A stretch of DNA of 64,000 nt from Clostridium_B lapidicellarium (lineage in GTDB: Bacteria; Bacillota; Clostridia; Clostridiales; Clostridiaceae), in the NCBI RefSeq assembly GCF_041224415.1, contig NZ_JBGFFE010000004.1:62001-126000 (forward strand). Direction: 5' to 3'. Every line of letters begins with the position of its first letter. Position 1 is the first letter of the stretch. This document shows positions 52,873 to 62,262 of this stretch, piece by piece. The notes under the pieces are model-generated. The model was not told where the DNA came from. It saw nothing but the letters and a program-made list of their open reading frames with translations, and did not search any database. A program made the translations under genes and the position numbers.

Positions 52873-53064
52873 TTATTTCTTACCATGATAATTTTTCCAA
52901 CATCTATCACATGTTAAACAGCAATGAGTGGCAAAATTAGGGCAGTGTCCAGCAGCTGTATACCCACTAACGGTTGGTTTGGAACCATAAGCCATATTTT
53001 TTAGCCAGTTAACCATATGCACCTTTATTGCTATTAATTTCAACAAAATCACCTTCAACATCAT
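52873..53064 (-). CDS. Cys-rich small ORF, possible peptide gene
   Basis: 63 codons, or 56 if translation starts at the TTG six bases after GAAGGTG. The C-terminal half has five cysteines (GHCPNFATHCCLTCDRCWKN) behind a short leader-like N-terminus, and TATAAT lies about 40 bases upstream. It resembles a ribosomal-peptide precursor or a small zinc-binding peptide, but no modification or export gene is adjacent and I recognise no family. It could be a chance or relic ORF. 53065-53370 contains nothing else I can support. Confidence 0.35.
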   Translation of the reverse strand: MMLKVILLKLIAIKVHMVNWLKNMAYGSKPTVSGYTAAGHCPNFATHCCLTCDRCWKNYHGKK

Positions 53065-53370
53065 ATTAAAGTTAAGTTGTATGGATATTATAACATTTCA
53101 TATTAATAAATTCGGTAACATTAGTAACATATCCATTACACTAATCCATAAATCTCCAGTATCTAAACTTATATTGCATTAAACCTCATTCCAGGGATTT
53201 TCACCCCTAGATTTTTCAATTAAATGTACCTACACGCAAATACTTTAATATACTAAAAAATCAAATCAAAGACTTAAAATAATGATTATAATACACGGAT
53301 AATAATCTATCTGTGTATTTCTAAATTACTTAAATCACAATAACCGCAAAACAGTTTTTTTTGATACAAA

Positions 53371-53410
53371 AAAGGACTTTTATAACATTTTTTTGTTATA
53401 AAAGTCCTTT
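53371..53410 (-). terminator. Terminator after tRNA-Sec
   Basis: A 17-bp perfect stem (53371-53387 with 53394-53410) and a 6-base loop; on the minus strand it is followed by TTTTTTG. It ends the selD-selA-selB-tRNA-Sec unit. Confidence 0.85.
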
Positions 53411-53459
53411 AAAATATGTAATCAAATTGAGTAAATTCAATGGTTTAAGCTATATCAAC

Positions 53460-53556
53460 TGGCGGGAATATGTGGGAATCGAACCCACCCGTCGTGGTCT
53501 TAGCACGGCAACACGGTTTTGAAGACCGGCAGGCACACCAGCACCTATCTACTCCC
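53460..53556 (-). tRNA. selC: tRNA-Sec (anticodon UCA)
   Basis: 97 bases with an 8-position acceptor arm, long D arm, anticodon loop CTTCAAA (UCA), a large variable arm and a T arm with GGTTCGATTCCC; CCA is encoded and the discriminator is G. These are the marks of bacterial selenocysteine tRNA. It lies directly downstream of selB in the same direction. Confidence 0.96.
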
Positions 53557-53724
53557 ATTTAAAAGCACCATGTATCATTATAAGTACACTATGCTATAAT
53601 GTCAACAAATTAATAAAGCAGAACCCATAAAATAAATTTATATATTCTATCAGTATTTCCTATAAATAACTTTACACTTACTATAACCATAATGCAGCAA
53701 TTATATACAGTATTTTCCTGGGTG

Positions 53725-55632
53725 TTAATACAGGACTCTCGAATCTCCAACCCTTTTTGTGAGCTTTATACTATCAAAATGTTCCATAAATATAGTAGCA
53801 TATTTTCTGCTGGTATTCAGTTCATCCCTCAACTGGGCAAGAGACATACTCCCCCGTGATCTTATAAAATTTACTACAACATCTTTTGCTTTCTCGTAAT
53901 CCCTGGATAAAAAGCAGCAGTTTTCTCCAATTTTCACTAAATCTCCACTGTCTATCAGAGATTCAAATACCATTTTAAAATTCCCCTTATCCTCACAGCC
54001 AGCTTCCATTTCCGTATATTTAGGGGGAATAAACCCTTCCTTATCAAATTCTGACAGTATTTTTTCTTTAATTTTTTTCTGCACCGGAGTATATTTTACT
54101 TTGAAGTTCTTCAAGGATATAAAACTGCCGCAAGCTTTTACCTTACCTTCATCTTCCAGTAACTCAACTATACAGCTGTATAGTTTTTGCTTTATTCTGC
54201 TGCCAAACACCCTGTTTTTTATTTCTTCCTTGGACATACCGGTTTTCAAAGGATTTTTACTGTGGAAATCCTTTAAAATACTTTGAAGAACTTTTACCTT
54301 TTCGTCTAAAAAACCCCTGTGAAGGTATACCGGTTTTTCTCCTTCATTCAACACGATTACCGATCCGCTCTTTACGAGTTTTTCAAGCTCTTCTTGAATA
54401 TTCTCATCTCTTTTCCCAATGGCTTTTAATATATCTTCTTTTCCAGGATATCTGCCGCTTAAATTTTTAATTGTATTTTCAAGTATATTTTCAGTTCTGC
54501 CGCTTTCTTTCAGTTTTAATTCTTTTATATATTCCAAATTGAACCTCTTTGCCTTTCTGGCTGCAGGCTCTATTATAATGCCGCCACCTATGGTATACAT
54601 CGGGGAATAGCTCCTTATTACAAATCTGTCATTTCTCTGGGAAGTAAGCTGTTTTTCCAGTCTTAACTGAACATAAGCTTCCCCTCCGGGACTTATCTCC
54701 TCCCTGTCAAGTATTACAACTCTACATATAATTTCGCTGGTGCCGTGGTAAAGTCTCACTCTCTGCCTGTTTTTCAAAGGTCTGGAGGCGCTTTTAAGAT
54801 AATATAACTTGCAGTCCACCATGAGAGAGGGTTCCATAAAATTTTCTACAGATACCACATCACCTCTATTTATATCTGAGGTCTTGACATTAGCTAAATT
54901 AACTGCACATCTCTCACCTGCCTCCGCCTCCTTTACCTGCTGTCCATGAATTTGTATCCCCCTTACTTTGGATTTTATCTTCGAGGGGTATATCTGTACA
55001 TTTTCACCTTCTCTTATTTTTCCACTGATTACAGTCCCGGTTACAACAGTTCCGAAACCACTTATGGAAAATGATCTGTCCACAGGGAGCCTGAAATGAC
55101 CGGTGGTATCTTTCTGAGGCACTACATCTGTAAGTTTATCTATATCTTCTACGAGAGAATTCAGTCCTTCCTTCGTTTTAGAAGAGACTTTATGAATGGG
55201 GACATTCTCCAGAAAAGTTCCCTTGAATTCATTTTTCACATCTTCCACCACCATGTCCAGCCATTCTCTGTCAACCAAATCAATTTTGGTTATCACTATG
55301 ATACCCCTTTTTACATTTAACAGCTGAAGTATTTCAAAATGTTCCTTAGTCTGGGGCATAATTCCCTCATCTGCTGCAATGACCATAAGTACCAAATCTA
55401 TTCCGCTGACTCCCGCCAGCATATTTTTTATAAATTTTTCATGACCTGGTACATCTATAATTCCAGCTCTCTTTCCAGAAGGCAAGTCGAAAAAAGTAAA
55501 TCCGAGATTTATGGATATTCCCCTTTCCCTCTCTTCTTTTAAGGTATCGGTTTCCCTTCCCGTAAGAGCTCTTATAAGAGCGGTTTTACCGTGATCTATG
55601 TGCCCTGCTGTCCCTATTACAACATGTTTCAT
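53725..55632 (-). CDS. selB: Selenocysteine-specific elongation factor SelB
   Basis: SelB delivers Sec-tRNA to UGA codons marked by a SECIS hairpin. The N-terminal GTPase reads GTAGHIDHGKTALI, DVPGHEKF and TKIDLVD; EF-Tu-like domains and four C-terminal winged helices that bind SECIS follow. ATG 55632 has GGAGGTAATT upstream; a start five codons earlier is unsupported. 635 residues, typical. It lies between selA and tRNA-Sec. Confidence 0.97.
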   Translation of the reverse strand: MKHVVIGTAGHIDHGKTALIRALTGRETDTLKEERERGISINLGFTFFDLPSGKRAGIIDVPGHEKFIKNMLAGVSGIDLVLMVIAADEGIMPQTKEHFEILQLLNVKRGIIVITKIDLVDREWLDMVVEDVKNEFKGTFLENVPIHKVSSKTKEGLNSLVEDIDKLTDVVPQKDTTGHFRLPVDRSFSISGFGTVVTGTVISGKIREGENVQIYPSKIKSKVRGIQIHGQQVKEAEAGERCAVNLANVKTSDINRGDVVSVENFMEPSLMVDCKLYYLKSASRPLKNRQRVRLYHGTSEIICRVVILDREEISPGGEAYVQLRLEKQLTSQRNDRFVIRSYSPMYTIGGGIIIEPAARKAKRFNLEYIKELKLKESGRTENILENTIKNLSGRYPGKEDILKAIGKRDENIQEELEKLVKSGSVIVLNEGEKPVYLHRGFLDEKVKVLQSILKDFHSKNPLKTGMSKEEIKNRVFGSRIKQKLYSCIVELLEDEGKVKACGSFISLKNFKVKYTPVQKKIKEKILSEFDKEGFIPPKYTEMEAGCEDKGNFKMVFESLIDSGDLVKIGENCCFLSRDYEKAKDVVVNFIRSRGSMSLAQLRDELNTSRKYATIFMEHFDSIKLTKRVGDSRVLY

Positions 55633-55662
55633 ATAAATTACCTCCAACTCAAGCCAACAAGT

Positions 55663-57045
55663 TTACAGATCTGCAAACTCATCCACTAAAATGTCAAAAT
55701 CCTTGTCGAACATAGTTCTCAAATCCATTACAATTTCATCGTTGGCTATGCGGACGATTACTGGAATACGTGCCTTTCTCAATTTTCTATCTACTTCCTC
55801 AGGAGGCATTTTACAGCTCCTGGCTCTAATTACATAGGTGGGTATTTTTTCTTCAGGCATAGAGCCCCCGCCTACCATAGAATAATCACTGTCTACCGTA
55901 AATTCAAAATCAGGTACTTTATTTTCCAGCTTTTCTTTTAAAATACGAGCCCTTTTCTCCTGCTTCTGGCTGCTGCTTAACATCATATACAGTGTGGGAA
56001 TATTTTTTACAGCTTCTTTTTCATCCACATAATACTTAAGGGTACCTTCAAGGGCGGCAAGAGTCATTTTATCCACTCTCAATGCCCTCAAAAGCTGATT
56101 TTTTTTCATTTTGTCTATATATTTCTTTTTCCCCACAATTACTCCTGCCTGCGGTCCTCCCAACATCTTATCGCCGCTGAAAGTGATCACATCTATGCCG
56201 CACTTTACGCTTTCCTGTACTGTTGGCTCGTGTGTAAATCCATACTTCGAAAAATCTATCAAGGTACCGCTTCCTATATCCTCTACCACAGGTATCCTCT
56301 TTCTTGCCGCAAGTCTGACCAAATCTTCGGCAGGCACTTCCTCTGAAAATCCAATCACCCTGAAGTTTGAAGTATGCACTTTCATAAAAACACCTGTATT
56401 TTCATTTACTGCATTTTCATAATCCTGAATATGCGTCCTATTGGTGGTTCCAACTTCCACAATATTAGAACCGCTGTACTTCATCACTTCCGGTATTCTA
56501 AAAGAGCCTCCAATCTCTACAAGCTGTCCCCTGGACACTATAGCTTCTTTCCCGCTGCACATGGTATTTAAAACCAAAAGCACTGCAGCGGCATTATTGT
56601 TGACAACCAGTGAACTTTCAGCTCCTGTGATATCTTCAATTATTTCCTCAACATGTTCATATCTTGAACCTCTAGTGCCCTTTTCCAAGTTATATTCCAA
56701 ATTGCTGTAGTTACTGGATACATTAATTACGTTTTCCAGGGCGTTTTTACATAAAAGTGATCTTCCAAGATTAGTATGTATAATAACACCCGTAGCATTT
56801 ATCAAGCCCTTGAAATTCGATTGTTTTTTCTTGTCAACTATTTCCTTGAATTTTTCAAGTATTTCTTTTTCAGAAAAATCTTCTATTTTATCACGCAAAA
56901 TAAGATCTCTGTAAAAATCTATAGACTCCCTCAGTGAATTCATCACAAGCACTCTCATAGTATTGTTCAATTCAATTTTTACAATTTCACAATTCAGAAG
57001 TTCATCAATTTTGGGAAGTTTTCTCAGTAATCTATTCTTTTCCAA
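55663..57045 (-). CDS. selA: L-seryl-tRNA(Sec) selenium transferase SelA
   Basis: SelA is a PLP enzyme that converts Ser-tRNA(Sec) to Sec-tRNA(Sec) using selenophosphate. The PLP lysine lies in FSGDKMLGGPQAG, and the N-terminal tRNA-binding segment and IHTNLGRSLL are conserved. 460 residues, normal. It is 30 bases upstream of selB and downstream of selD. Confidence 0.97.
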   Translation of the reverse strand: MEKNRLLRKLPKIDELLNCEIVKIELNNTMRVLVMNSLRESIDFYRDLILRDKIEDFSEKEILEKFKEIVDKKKQSNFKGLINATGVIIHTNLGRSLLCKNALENVINVSSNYSNLEYNLEKGTRGSRYEHVEEIIEDITGAESSLVVNNNAAAVLLVLNTMCSGKEAIVSRGQLVEIGGSFRIPEVMKYSGSNIVEVGTTNRTHIQDYENAVNENTGVFMKVHTSNFRVIGFSEEVPAEDLVRLAARKRIPVVEDIGSGTLIDFSKYGFTHEPTVQESVKCGIDVITFSGDKMLGGPQAGVIVGKKKYIDKMKKNQLLRALRVDKMTLAALEGTLKYYVDEKEAVKNIPTLYMMLSSSQKQEKRARILKEKLENKVPDFEFTVDSDYSMVGGGSMPEEKIPTYVIRARSCKMPPEEVDRKLRKARIPVIVRIANDEIVMDLRTMFDKDFDILVDEFADL

Positions 57046-57080
57046 ATTACGCCCTCCTCATACAATTACATACAGTTTTT

Positions 57081-58112
57081 TTACTCCACAATTATATATT
57101 TTTTCCCCTCTAAAGGCATGACTTCACCTATTATAGAAGGTTTTATCTCCAAACTGCAGGTTTCATTCATGATTTTATAAGCTTCCTTTTCAGGACATGT
57201 AAAAAGAAGACCTCCTGAAGTCTGAGGATCGAATAAAACATCTTCCATCCACTCTGGAATATTTTTTATATTGTATTTACCTTCTATATACCTTCTATTC
57301 TTATATGCACCTGCAGGAACAATTCCCATTTCAGCATATTCTCTGGCCTCGCTTATATACGGAATTTTATTTCCATACAGTTTCAATGTCACATTGGATG
57401 CGGATGCCATCTCATAGCTGTGACCCATAAGCCCAAAACCCGTTACATCCGTGCAGGCAGTTATGTCATGCTTAGCTATCACTTCACCCACATATTTATT
57501 CAGGGTAGACATGACCTTAACTGTTTTTTCATATGCATCTTTAGATGCAATTTCACCTTTTATAGCAGTAATTATTATGCCTGTTCCAATAGGTTTGGTA
57601 AGCATTATCCTATCCCCTATTTTACATCCAAAATTTCTAAGTATCCTGTCAGGATGTACCAGACCCATAACGGACAATCCGTATTTGGGTTCATTATCAT
57701 CTACCGTATGGCCGCCTATTACAACAGCTCCCGCTTCTATAACCTTATCAGCCCCTCCTTTCAGTATCTCCCCCAGTACATCAACTGAAAGACAGGAAGG
57801 AAAGCAAACTATATTAAGTGCCACTTTAGGTTTTCCGCCCATGGCATATATATCACTGAGAGAATTTGCCGCAGCAATCTGTCCAAAGGTATATGGATCA
57901 TCTACCACCGGAGTAAAAAAATCAAGAGTTTGAATCACCGCTGTTTCATCATTCAATTTATATACAGCGGCATCATCTGAAGTTTCTATTCCAACCATCA
58001 AATTCTTGTCATTCATTTTTGGTAACTTATTCAATATGTTCGAAAGAGTCCCCGGCTCTATTTTTGCGGCTCAACCTGAAGTTCTCGTAAGTTCGGTCAA
58101 TCTTTTAGCCAT
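57081..58112 (-). CDS. selD: Selenide, water dikinase SelD, itself a selenoprotein (in-frame UGA)
   Basis: SelD makes selenophosphate from selenide and ATP. Conventional translation would begin downstream at 58034, missing the catalytic N-terminus. Reading TGA 58073-58071 as Sec restores it: MAKRLTELTRTSG-Sec-AAKI, where Sec14 takes the place of the catalytic Cys of family members. The ATG at 58112 has GGAGGTGG 7 bases upstream. The protein is then 343 residues, the usual length, with GGHTVDDNEPKYG and DVTGFGLMGH downstream. The complete Sec machinery lies in the same operon, so self-dependence is consistent. Confidence 0.95.
58035..58070 (-). promoter_or_regulatory. Probable SECIS element in selD
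   Basis: Directly after the UGA, the message can form a small hairpin with an ATAGAG/CTCTTT stem and loop CCGGGGA, about 10 bases past the stop codon. Bacterial SECIS elements are short stem-loops immediately downstream of the Sec codon with a G in the apical loop. Confidence 0.6.
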
Positions 58113-58177
58113 CTTTGCCACCTCCATTCTTTCATTACAATTATATAATATCCTGCAATATTTTTGAACAAATAAAT

Positions 58178-58774
58178 CTATCTTATATCTATTTTATCCC
58201 TAATTTTATCAAGGGTTTTATCTCCTATTCTATCTATTTTCTTTAAATCTTCCACAGAAGAAAAATCTCCATTTTGTTCTCTATAATCAATTATCTTCTG
58301 TGCAGTTATGTCACCTATCCCGGGAATAGTCTTCAATTCTTCCTTGGACGCCCTGTTTACATCAACCTTGCCGTCATTTCCTATATGATTCCCTGAAGAT
58401 TCCGGAGAAACAGGGTTTCCTGAAGCATTATCCTTTTTACTGTCCACGTATATGTAATCTTCATCTTTCAGTTTCTTGGCCAAATTCAATCTGTAGTTAT
58501 CGGCTTCATCTGTAAAACCTCCGGCAGCCTTTATTAGATTTTCCACCCTACTATTATTTTTTAACCTGTACACTCCCGGCTTTTTAACCTCCCCATTTAC
58601 GTAAACAGTTATCCCACCGGAGTTATTTTTAGCAGTAGATTCTTCCTTAAATATATCCCCGCCGGTACTCTCGTCAACTTTCACTTCTCTTGAATTGAAA
58701 TATCCTACAATTAAAAATATAAGAAATACGCCTAAAATCACAAGGGAGCCTATTATTTGCTTTTTATACTTCAT
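58178..58774 (-). CDS. comEA: ComEA-type DNA-binding protein
   Basis: 198 residues from ATG 58774 (GGAGG upstream): an N-terminal membrane anchor, a SLBB domain (ITVYVNGEVKKPGVYRLKNN) and a C-terminal double helix-hairpin-helix (LKTIPGIGDITAQKIIDYRE). ComEA binds incoming DNA outside the membrane and hands it to ComEC. It lies 66 bases upstream of selD and divergent from the dacF-like gene. A longer frame adds 17 residues with no support. Confidence 0.92.
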   Translation of the reverse strand: MKYKKQIIGSLVILGVFLIFLIVGYFNSREVKVDESTGGDIFKEESTAKNNSGGITVYVNGEVKKPGVYRLKNNSRVENLIKAAGGFTDEADNYRLNLAKKLKDEDYIYVDSKKDNASGNPVSPESSGNHIGNDGKVDVNRASKEELKTIPGIGDITAQKIIDYREQNGDFSSVEDLKKIDRIGDKTLDKIRDKIDIR

Positions 58775-58819
58775 TTTTTTCCTCCTTTCAATCTTCAGCA
58801 TCAAACTTAAAATATACTG

Positions 58820-58926
58820 CCTCAAACAGCATAATTTGCATCAGAATGTATTTAAGTTTATAATTTAAATTATTGACAGTTTTAAAAAATTTTATTGACA
58901 ATATTATTTTTTTATGCTGTTTGAGG
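58820..58926. repeat. 15-bp inverted repeat in the comEA/dacF intergenic region
   Basis: CCTCAAACAGCATAA (58820-58834) and its exact inverse TTATGCTGTTTGAGG (58912-58926) flank the divergent promoter region. Each gene therefore has the same 15 bases in its leader, 23 to 47 bases before its start codon. Two TTGACA boxes (58873 and 58895, plus strand) lie between. Confidence 0.7.
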
Positions 58927-58947
58927 ATAATTTCAAAGGAGGAAAAA

Positions 58948-60165
58948 ATGAAAAAAACAATTATATTCATATTGCTGCTTTTATTTATCTACTCGGGCAA
59001 TTCATATAATGATGTTTATGCCAGAGAAACACCTCCTTCCGTTTCTGCCGACAGTGCAGTCGTACTGGATGCAACCACCGGCAAGGTTTTATATGCTAAA
59101 AATCCAGATTCAGCTTATCCACCGGCATCTACCACTAAAATAATGACCGCTTTGCTCACACTGGAAAATACAAATCTGAATGACAAAGTTATAATAGGAA
59201 ACAATCCGCCAAAGGTAGATGGAACTAGGTTGGGACTTCTTCCAGGTGAAGAAGTTACTGTAAAGGATTTATTATATGGACTGTTATTGGCCTCCGACAA
59301 TGACTGTGCTGAAGCATTGGCAGAGCACGTCAGCGGTTCGTCAGATAAATTTGCAGTAAAAATGAATAAAAAGGCAAAGGAACTTGGGGCAAAAAATACA
59401 AATTTTATAAACCCCACCGGATTGTTTAATGAAAAACATAAAACCTCTGCAAAAGATCTATCCCTCATAATGAGAGAATTATGCAAAAATCCTGAATATT
59501 CGAAGATTGCCACCACTATATCCTATACAATTCCACCTACAAATAAATCTGCAAAACCGAGAACTGTCTGGAATGAAAACAGGCTTGTACAGAAGCAATC
59601 CAAATATTATTACAGCGGATGTGAAGGTGGAAAAACAGGATATACTATTCAATCTCTTCACTCATATACGGCAGCAGCCACAAGAAATGGCGAAACATTA
59701 ATCATAGCTTTAATACATGATAAAAATAAAACTTTCTTCCCGGATTCAATATCCCTATTTAATTTTGGATTCAACAATTTTCAATTGGTAAAATTGTATT
59801 CTAAGGGGGATTTAGTTACCACTTATAGTAAGAATAAACTATCTGTCCCCCTTTTGGCAGGCTCTGATTTCTATTATATCAGGGAAAAGGATGATAAAAA
59901 TCTTCCTCACCTAATTGTCAAAAAGGAAAATCTGAATTTTAAATTTTTTAAGGTAGGAGATATAGTAAGTAAAGCCAATGTGTATTTTAAAGGAGAAAAT
60001 ATAGGGGAATTAAATCTTTCAAGTGGAATCAGCCACGGTGAAAAACAGATACTGAATTCAGATATTATTGAGAACATAATAATGAAAAACAAATATATAG
60101 TTCCAGCTGCAGCAGTATTGCTGATCGTGATAGCTGTATTCGCTATAAAAAAATTCATATTCTAA
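58948..60165 (+). CDS. dacF: D-alanyl-D-alanine carboxypeptidase (DacF/PBP5 type)
   Basis: A serine peptidase trimming the terminal D-Ala of peptidoglycan stem peptides. Signal peptide at 1-25 (KKTIIFILLLLFIYSG), SxxK as STTK near residue 62, SxN as SDN, and KTG in EGGKTGYT. A C-terminal PBP5-like domain and a final membrane anchor (VPAAAVLLIVIAVFAI) follow. ATG 58948 with AAAGGAGG upstream; 405 residues. A sporulation role like B. subtilis DacF is possible but not shown. Confidence 0.92.
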   Translation: MKKTIIFILLLLFIYSGNSYNDVYARETPPSVSADSAVVLDATTGKVLYAKNPDSAYPPASTTKIMTALLTLENTNLNDKVIIGNNPPKVDGTRLGLLPGEEVTVKDLLYGLLLASDNDCAEALAEHVSGSSDKFAVKMNKKAKELGAKNTNFINPTGLFNEKHKTSAKDLSLIMRELCKNPEYSKIATTISYTIPPTNKSAKPRTVWNENRLVQKQSKYYYSGCEGGKTGYTIQSLHSYTAAATRNGETLIIALIHDKNKTFFPDSISLFNFGFNNFQLVKLYSKGDLVTTYSKNKLSVPLLAGSDFYYIREKDDKNLPHLIVKKENLNFKFFKVGDIVSKANVYFKGENIGELNLSSGISHGEKQILNSDIIENIIMKNKYIVPAAAVLLIVIAVFAIKKFIF

Positions 60166-60176
60166 ATAGTTGAAAC

Positions 60177-61076
60177 CTATTTTATTTTTCCTATTAAGTC
60201 CACAATATCCTGGGGAATATCGGCCCTGAGTTCCATTACTCCATTTCCCCTCGGATGTGGAAATTTGAGTCTATAGGCATGAAGTGCCTGCCTGTCTATA
60301 TATTGGCTGTCATCCTCCGTTCCATACAGGGTATCTCCATACAGCGGATGACCCAAATAGCTTAGATGGGCTCTGATCTGGTGGGTTCTGCCGGTTTCCA
60401 GGGTAAGCTTCAACAATTGATCTTTCTTGAAATCACACACTACTTTATAGCGGGTTATACTTTTTTGTCCTCTTTTATCTATGACTCTTCTTATACCGGC
60501 TTCTCTATCCCTGTATATAGGCAGATCTATAATACCTTCCTCATTTTCCATTTTTCCGTGGATAACAGCTATATAATTTTTTTCAAAGTTTTTGTCTTTC
60601 ATATCTCTTGCCAGAGACATATGTGCAAATTGATTTTTGCCAACTATTATAAGACCTGAAGTATCCCTGTCCAGTCTATTAATCAGCCTAACTATACAGT
60701 CTTCACCTTTTTTTCTAAAATAATATGTAATTCCATTGGCCAGGGTACCGCTGGGATAACTCTTTGTAGGATGGACCACTACACCGGGCTGTTTATCCAC
60801 AACCAACATATCTCTGTCTTCATATATGACTTTTATATCCATTTTTTCAGGTTCTATATTTTGAGATTCTTTTTTTGCAAGATTCAAAGAAATATTTTCA
60901 CCTGCTTTCACTATATGATTTAACTTTGCCCTCCTATCATCTACTTCCAGCCGTCCGTCTAAAGCTGCCCCTCTTATAAGCCTGCTTGAGAGTCTCTGAA
61001 CTTTTTTTAAATATGCCCTCAATTTCAATCCTTCTTCTTCAGTTTTGACTTCAAATACTATTTTATTTTCTTCCAT
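60177..61076 (-). CDS. RluA-family pseudouridine synthase (RluD-like)
   Basis: 299 residues with an N-terminal S4 domain (RLSSRLIRGAALDGRLEVD) and the catalytic motif RLDRDTSGL; GRTHQIRAHLSYLGHPLYGD is the second hallmark. Members pseudouridylate 23S rRNA or tRNA; the exact target cannot be read from sequence. Convergent with the dacF-like gene, only 11 bases between stops. Confidence 0.94.
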   Translation of the reverse strand: MEENKIVFEVKTEEEGLKLRAYLKKVQRLSSRLIRGAALDGRLEVDDRRAKLNHIVKAGENISLNLAKKESQNIEPEKMDIKVIYEDRDMLVVDKQPGVVVHPTKSYPSGTLANGITYYFRKKGEDCIVRLINRLDRDTSGLIIVGKNQFAHMSLARDMKDKNFEKNYIAVIHGKMENEEGIIDLPIYRDREAGIRRVIDKRGQKSITRYKVVCDFKKDQLLKLTLETGRTHQIRAHLSYLGHPLYGDTLYGTEDDSQYIDRQALHAYRLKFPHPRGNGVMELRADIPQDIVDLIGKIK

Positions 61077-61123
61077 TTAATAAAGTCCCTTCCTTAAAGC
61101 ACTTCAATATACTTTATACTTTG

Positions 61124-61155
61124 AAAGGAGTGAACTTTCAAAAGTTCACTCCTTT
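61124..61155 (-). terminator. Hairpin terminator after ridA
   Basis: A 15-bp AAAGGAGTGAACTTT/AAAGTTCACTCCTTT palindrome with almost no loop, so the central pairs must open. It lies 19 bases beyond the ridA stop. The T run is short (TTTC). Confidence 0.6.
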
Positions 61156-61173
61156 ATTAAATCTATCCTATTT

Positions 61174-61554
61174 TTAGTCCAGCAGTGCTATCACTTCTAC
61201 CTCTACCAAAGCATCTTTGGGAAGCTTTACTTCTACACAGGATCTTGCAGGCATATCTTTTTTGAAATACGTAGCATAAACTTCATTTACAGCTGCAAAA
61301 TCTGCCATATTTTTTACATACACAGTAGTTTTAACAACCTTGTCAAAGGATGTTCCCGCCTCTTCAAGAAGAGCTTTTATGTTCTCCAAAGATTGTTTAG
61401 CAGCTTTCTTAACATCGCCTGAAACAAGTTCTCCCGTAGCAGGATTCAGTGGAATCTGACCTGACGTGAACAAAAAGTTCCCAACTTTAACAGCTTGTGA
61501 ATACGGTCCCACGGCTCCTGGTGCTTTTTTTGTACTTATTATATTTTTTTCCAT
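61174..61554 (-). CDS. ridA: RidA family enamine/imine deaminase
   Basis: 126 residues of the YjgF/YER057c/UK114 family with PGAVGPYSQAVKVGNFLFTSGQ and the catalytic Arg in MPARSCVEV. RidA hydrolyses 2-aminoacrylate and related imines formed by PLP dehydratases. AGGAGGTTTT precedes the ATG. Single gene between rluD-like and yqeK. Confidence 0.96.
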   Translation of the reverse strand: MEKNIISTKKAPGAVGPYSQAVKVGNFLFTSGQIPLNPATGELVSGDVKKAAKQSLENIKALLEEAGTSFDKVVKTTVYVKNMADFAAVNEVYATYFKKDMPARSCVEVKLPKDALVEVEVIALLD

Positions 61555-61638
61555 AATAAAACCTCCTAGAAAACTTAATTAAAAAACAACTTGCAAAATA
61601 TTATTACTATAACAATATCATTATATCAAATATTTACC

Positions 61639-62229
61639 CTAACGGTAAATGTTTTTTATATTCATTTTTTTGCAAATTAAATAATTTCTGCCTTCAATCG
61701 TATTCATGTGAAGCAGCTGATTCCTCGATATAACAACCTCTATAGTATTGTTAAAAGCATCAAGCAGGGCATCATCCAAATTTACAAGGGCCTTTTTCCT
61801 GAGATCTTCTACCCCCGGAAAATCCCTCAGAGGTTCTATATAATCTGAGATATATATTATTTTCTCTAAAAGATTCATATTCTTTTTTCCCGTAGTGTGA
61901 TATTTTATGGCATCCAGTATTTCCTCATCATAAATCCCCATATCGTTTCGGGCTATTACGGAAGCAATACTCCCATGTAAAAGCTGGGGATTTGCTTTTG
62001 CCACTTCATCTACATTTATATTATTTTTACTTGCTATATCCAATATTTCCTCATTTGACATATACTTAGCACAATCATGAACAAGCCCTGCTGTACGTGC
62101 CTTATCAATATCGGCGCCATAGATTTTTGCCATTTTAACAGCTGTATCTCTCACGCTGAGGCTGTGTTCGTATCTGCTCTCTTTTAAATTTTCTTTCAAA
62201 TATTCGATAATTTGTCCCTCATCCCACAT
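61639..62229 (-). CDS. yqeK: HD-domain hydrolase YqeK
   Basis: YqeK proteins are HD-domain hydrolases that cleave diadenosine tetraphosphate symmetrically. The metal-binding residues are seen in YEHSLSVRDTAV, VHDCAKYMS and KYHTTGKKNM. 196 residues. It follows nadD by 33 bases; the obg-nadD-yqeK order is common in Firmicutes. Confidence 0.94.
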   Translation of the reverse strand: MWDEGQIIEYLKENLKESRYEHSLSVRDTAVKMAKIYGADIDKARTAGLVHDCAKYMSNEEILDIASKNNINVDEVAKANPQLLHGSIASVIARNDMGIYDEEILDAIKYHTTGKKNMNLLEKIIYISDYIEPLRDFPGVEDLRKKALVNLDDALLDAFNNTIEVVISRNQLLHMNTIEGRNYLICKKMNIKNIYR

Positions 62230-62262
62230 AGTTCATCACTCCAAAATCAAAATTATAATTAT

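Noticed and set aside
57081..58034. selD as a truncated pseudogene starting at 58034
   Set aside because: The upstream frame continues through one TGA to a good start site, the surrounding residues match SelD, and the full selenocysteine machinery is adjacent, so the TGA is a Sec codon.
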